Part shown: piece after piece, positions 63,648-64,000 of the stretch | Position numbering within the stretch: the first letter of the stretch is position 1 | Layout: every line of letters begins with the position of its first letter | From: an uncultured Prevotellaceae bacterium | GTDB lineage: Bacteria; Bacteroidota; Bacteroidia; Bacteroidales; Muribaculaceae | Assembly: GCA_900314215.1 (NCBI GenBank) | Contig: OMUK01000002.1 | Span: 25,196 to 89,195 of the forward strand | Direction: 5' to 3' | Length of the DNA: 64,000 bases | Notes under the pieces: generated by a model | The model's database searches: none | What the model saw: only the letters and a program-made list of their open reading frames with translations | Told to the model about the DNA's origin: nothing | Made by a program: the position numbers and the translations under genes

Positions 63648-63851
63648 ACATTCTGCAACATGTCTGCACCACAGCCCACGGCTCTTTCATTTAAGATTGC
63701 TTTGGCCTGTCAAAATTAAGATTATTTTATAGCGGGTGTCCGGACGGTTTTTCCCGCCCGATTCATGGCTTTTCCCCATTGCTTTTGGCAGTCGCAGAAA
63801 GTGGACGTGCTGCAATCTAATTTCTTAAAAATCAGGAAAATAAGCGGTTTA

Positions 63852-63887
63852 AAAAATTGGCCAAATGGCCAATTTTTCGTAACTTTA
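63852..63887 (+). promoter_or_regulatory. Palindromic operator overlapping a promoter
   Basis: A perfect palindrome with 12-bp arms, AAAAATTGGCCA (63852-63863) and TGGCCAATTTTT (63866-63877), sits just before a -7-like TAACTTTA (63880-63887) and covers the expected -33 position (TTGG 63857-63860). It suits a dimeric repressor site, or an RNA hairpin ending in T residues. Confidence 0.6.
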
Positions 63888-63907
63888 TAGTTGACAATCA
63901 GAAAGTT

Positions 63908-64000
63908 ATGATTGAAATTGAACCACTTGACCAAATACGTTCGAACGGTGCGCAAGCACTCGACCGGACCTCAAAATTACAAAAGAAATCTGAGTCCCGC
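63908..64000 (+). CDS. Start of an unidentified gene running off the window
   Basis: ATG at 63908 opens 31 codons (MIEIEPLDQIRSNGAQALDR start) without a stop to the window end, ~14 nt after the predicted start from the -7 element at 63880. The visible sequence is hydrophilic with no signal peptide. No family is recognised from so short a piece. The region 63624-63907 is AT-rich and otherwise empty apart from the palindrome. Confidence 0.5.
   Translation, partial: MIEIEPLDQIRSNGAQALDRTSKLQKKSESR

Noticed and set aside
63722-63955. Minus-strand frame of 77 codons near the window end
   Set aside because: It crosses the palindrome and promoter of the plus-strand gene and shows no family features.

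Overview
The window is a chromosomal segment of a GC-rich gut-type Bacteroidota, most likely a Bacteroidales of the Muribaculaceae/Prevotellaceae kind. Three things support this. Most transcription units start at the Bacteroidota sigma promoter (TTTG or GTTG, 19-21 bp, TAnnTTTG). The gene families are typical of the group: the trpBEG order, DUF6377, DUF3098-uppP-truB-queA, succinyl-CoA:acetate CoA-transferase, a Wolinella-type fumarate reductase/succinate dehydrogenase, and CBM20-MalQ. Many secreted glycosidases are present. Genus assignment is inference.

Layout. 1-3472 (minus): trp operon (trpB-trpE-trpG) behind a transcription attenuator whose 14-residue leader peptide has tandem Trp codons. 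3593-5254 (minus): a DUF6377 membrane regulator divergent from a glycoside-utilisation cluster at 5603-22627. That cluster has two GH3 enzymes, an outer-membrane TonB-dependent-receptor-like barrel, three tandem carboxylesterases, a decayed DUF1593 fragment, a nucleoside-hydrolase-like protein and a GH78 alpha-L-rhamnosidase, but no SusC/SusD pair. 22896-27761: tRNA-Leu(UAA), a HipB-like regulator with a nine-codon hipA remnant, and three tandem Sel1-repeat lipoprotein-free secreted proteins framed by a dispersed inverted repeat. 28026-31540: a GH13 alpha-amylase and a GH53 galactanase, each with a dockerin-like domain. 31927-35091: DUF3098-uppP-truB-queA. 35344-39393: an outer-membrane barrel, an orphan promoter-to-terminator unit, repeats and three GYF_2-domain membrane proteins.

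39394-46294: CoA-transferase, a small lipoprotein, galM with a sugar transporter, and argH with a Rieske-like lipoprotein. 46412-52195: a GT2 glycosyltransferase coupled to a MATE transporter, then sdhCAB. 52555-59846: a TonB C-terminal-domain protein and a starch/glycogen set (malQ, type I pullulanase, SusA-like neopullulanase). 60064-63559: ychF, a GT4 glycosyltransferase and a radical SAM/SPASM protein. The last 93 bases begin an unidentified gene under a palindromic operator.

Functional themes are complex-carbohydrate use (plant glycosides, starch, galactan), succinate/propionate-type fermentation (fumarate reductase plus CoA-transferase), and housekeeping synthesis of tryptophan, arginine, cell wall and modified tRNA. 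The most notable non-coding signals are the trp attenuator, a family of 31-bp imperfect palindromes that forms both a 129-bp MITE-like element and the ends of a Sel1-gene cassette, and a branched terminator after the TonB-receptor gene. All assignments come from reading motifs; no database search was run.
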